Part shown: positions 62,630-64,000 of the stretch, piece after piece
Layout: each line of letters starts with the position of its first letter
How positions within the stretch are numbered: position 1 is the first letter of the stretch
Origin: Methanosaeta sp. PtaU1.Bin112
GTDB lineage: Archaea; Halobacteriota; Methanosarcinia; Methanotrichales; Methanotrichaceae
DNA length: 64,000 nt
Reading direction: 5' to 3'
Assembly (NCBI GenBank): GCA_002067705.1
Contig: MVRL01000089.1
Location: forward strand, 1-64,000
Notes under the pieces: generated by a model
Database searches by the model: none
The model's input: the letters and a program-made list of their open reading frames with translations, nothing else
What the model was told of the DNA's origin: nothing
Made by a program: the position numbers and the translations under genes

Positions 62630-63388
62630 GTGAATTCAGATTCAGACCGGCTTGATCCTCAGCCCGATCAGAAGCCCGATGCTCTCGCTGCCATCAGGGA
62701 AGACGAAAAGGAAGAGATTCCGGGAAAAAAGCCCATAGGCGAGATATTCTCCCGAGCCTATGAGATCTACCGGAATAACCCCCTCATGATTGTGCCCTCT
62801 CTCATTCCCATAGCGGCGATCATAGTGGGTCTATTGACCTTTGTGGGCTACATAGGATTGGTCGCTGTCTTCGGAGAAGACGAACCCGTTGCCTTCTCTG
62901 TTCTGGCAGGACTCTTTCTGTTCGTAGTATTTATGATAGTGCTCTTCTTCCTGGCGGAAGGGATGACAATCGAGATGGTCCGGGAAGCGTCCTCGGGAAA
63001 AAAGGCGGATCTCTCCTCTGCCTGGCAGGCTACAGCCGCCAGGATGGGGCCGCTGGTCGTCACCTCCTTTCTGGCCGGCATAATAGTGGCTCTCGGATAT
63101 GTGCTCTTTTTCATTCCCGGCCTGATACTGAGCTTTGCTTTCTACTTCGTGGCCCAGGCGGTGATGATCGATGACAAATCCGGAATGCAGGCTCTGAAAG
63201 CAAGCTACCGTTTTGTCGAGGCCAATCTTTCCGATGCACTGGTCGTAGTCCTGGTCTCATTGGCCATTGGAGCAATTCTTCCCGGCATCCCTCTCATCGG
63301 CCCTCTGATCTGCCTGCTCTCACTGCCCTACGTCTACGGTCTGGCCACGTTGCTCTACCTGGACGAGAGGGAGTGCCGGGGAGATTAA
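62630..63388 (+). CDS. polytopic membrane protein
   Basis: 252 residues starting at GTG 62630 after GGAAGGTGA. An acidic cytoplasmic N-terminus of about 40 residues (DRLDPQPDQKPDALAAIRED) is followed by GEIFSRAYEIYRNNPLMIVPS and about six hydrophobic helices. The pattern (a short helix with YRNNP before the first membrane span, and SFAFYFVAQAVMIDDKSGMQALKASYRFV later) is shared with archaeal DUF-type membrane proteins related to the glycerophosphodiesterase membrane domain. No activity known. Confidence 0.75.
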   Translation: MNSDSDRLDPQPDQKPDALAAIREDEKEEIPGKKPIGEIFSRAYEIYRNNPLMIVPSLIPIAAIIVGLLTFVGYIGLVAVFGEDEPVAFSVLAGLFLFVVFMIVLFFLAEGMTIEMVREASSGKKADLSSAWQATAARMGPLVVTSFLAGIIVALGYVLFFIPGLILSFAFYFVAQAVMIDDKSGMQALKASYRFVEANLSDALVVVLVSLAIGAILPGIPLIGPLICLLSLPYVYGLATLLYLDERECRGD

Positions 63389-63467
63389 GGAAGATGAGGG
63401 CGGATGCTACAAATTCCTTTTTTTCGACCATCATCTTTAATTTGGGTTTCCCCATGAACTAACAGCC

Positions 63468-64000
63468 ATGAGCAAGATCGGAAAGGCGATAAGACTGGAG
63501 CGCATTCTGGATCGCAAGACTCGCAGAACGGTCATTGTGCCCATGGATCACGGCATATCAGTCGGCCCCATCGCCGGCCTGACGAACATGCCTGCAACAG
63601 TGGACAAGGTGGCCGAGGGCGGAGCCAGTGCCGTTTTGGGACACATGGGCCTGCCGCTGCACGGTCACAGAGGCTATGGGCGCGATATCGGGTTGATCAT
63701 CCATCTCTCGGCATCCAGCTCTCTGGGTCCCGATCCCAATCACAAGGTTCTTGTGACTGAGGTGGAGGATGCCATCAGGATAGGGGCTGATGCGGTGAGC
63801 ATTCACATCAACGTGGGTGCAGAGGACGAAGCGGAGATGCTACACGATCTGGGCCGGGTGGCCAGGACCTGCGATCTGTGGGGCATGCCGCTCATCGCCA
63901 TGATGTATCCTCGCGGGCCGAAGGTTAAGTCCGAGCACAATGTGGAGTATGTAAAGCTTGCCGCCAGAATCGGTTCCGAGCTGGGGGCGGACATTGTCAA
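63468..64000 (+). CDS. class I aldolase family protein, ADH synthase type (partial)
   Basis: The first 177 codons of a gene cut by the window end. [20 protein letters not shown], then [15 protein letters not shown] and [18 protein letters not shown], match the archaeal DhnA-type aldolases. The best fit is 2-amino-3,7-dideoxy-D-threo-hept-6-ulosonate synthase, the first step of the archaeal route to dehydroquinate and aromatic amino acids; archaeal fructose-bisphosphate aldolase is a close relative. The Schiff-base lysine lies beyond the window. Confidence 0.85.
   Translation, partial: MSKIGKAIRLERILDRKTRRTVIVPMDHGISVGPIAGLTNMPATVDKVAEGGASAVLGHMGLPLHGHRGYGRDIGLIIHLSASSSLGPDPNHKVLVTEVEDAIRIGADAVSIHINVGAEDEAEMLHDLGRVARTCDLWGMPLIAMMYPRGPKVKSEHNVEYVKLAARIGSELGADIV

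Overview
The window reads as a chromosome segment of a nitrogen-fixing methanogenic archaeon, most likely a Methanothrix (Methanosaeta)-like member of the Methanosarcinales. The evidence is formylmethanofuran:tetrahydromethanopterin formyltransferase, an F420:NADP oxidoreductase, a methanogen-type nif operon with nifI1/nifI2 between nifH and nifD, a PorCDAB pyruvate:ferredoxin oxidoreductase, archaeal cobalamin genes (cobZ, cobS, cobY), TFE, an archaeal Sm protein, PurO and geranylgeranyl reductase. The genus is an inference. I saw no rRNA, tRNA, CRISPR array, insertion sequence or provirus.

Layout. 0-6 kb: NreA-like repair protein, hisI overlapping a radical SAM gene, an HTH-CBS regulator convergent with pyrH, a decayed TPR gene and a secreted protein. 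6-6.9 kb: gene-poor stretch with coding remnants and a perfect 10-bp hairpin upstream of nifH. 6.9-15.8 kb: nifH-nifI1-nifI2-nifD-nifK-nifE-nifN, tightly overlapped, then a molybdate-type ABC permease and ATPase. 16.2-17.8 kb: amtB-glnK. 17.8-25.2 kb: lipid reductase, DUF373 and GXGXG genes, a minus-strand cluster (PII-like, NifU C-domain, Sm protein, Fe-S winged helix resembling TFE-beta/RPC39), then cobZ-cobS-cobY. 25.3-31.5 kb: secreted proteins (beta-helix protein, two tandem-rhodanese proteins, subtilase). 31.5-45.6 kb: housekeeping genes (aldolase, S2P-CBS protease, TraB, Fno, Trm1, PurH, THEP1 NTPase, TFE) with small regulators. 45.8-52.2 kb: mutL and mutS separated by an AT-rich three-gene island. 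52.4-56.6 kb: two paralogous secreted proteins and a PIN-ATPase-KH protein. 56.7-61.7 kb: porCDAB-purO-ftr. The window ends inside an archaeal class I aldolase-family gene (ADH synthase type).

How the genes fit together. The first third is a self-contained nitrogen-fixation block: Fe protein, MoFe protein, cofactor scaffold, PII-type switch-off proteins, oxyanion import parts, ammonium channel and GlnK. NifD keeps the FeMo-cofactor ligands, so a molybdenum enzyme is predicted. The por-purO-ftr cluster joins carbon assimilation, purine synthesis and the formyl branch of methanogenesis. PurO explains why PurH, elsewhere in the window, can have a shrunken cyclohydrolase domain.

Most unusual points: MutS lacks the first half of its Walker A loop in an otherwise intact frame; mutL and mutS are split by a compact AT-rich operon of unknown function (a TIGR04255-like gene plus two unrecognised genes), the best candidate here for an undescribed system; a secreted pair of tandem rhodaneses has an unusual two-cysteine loop in the first domain and no cysteine in the second; and two host genes are broken, one by a clean 17-bp tandem duplication.
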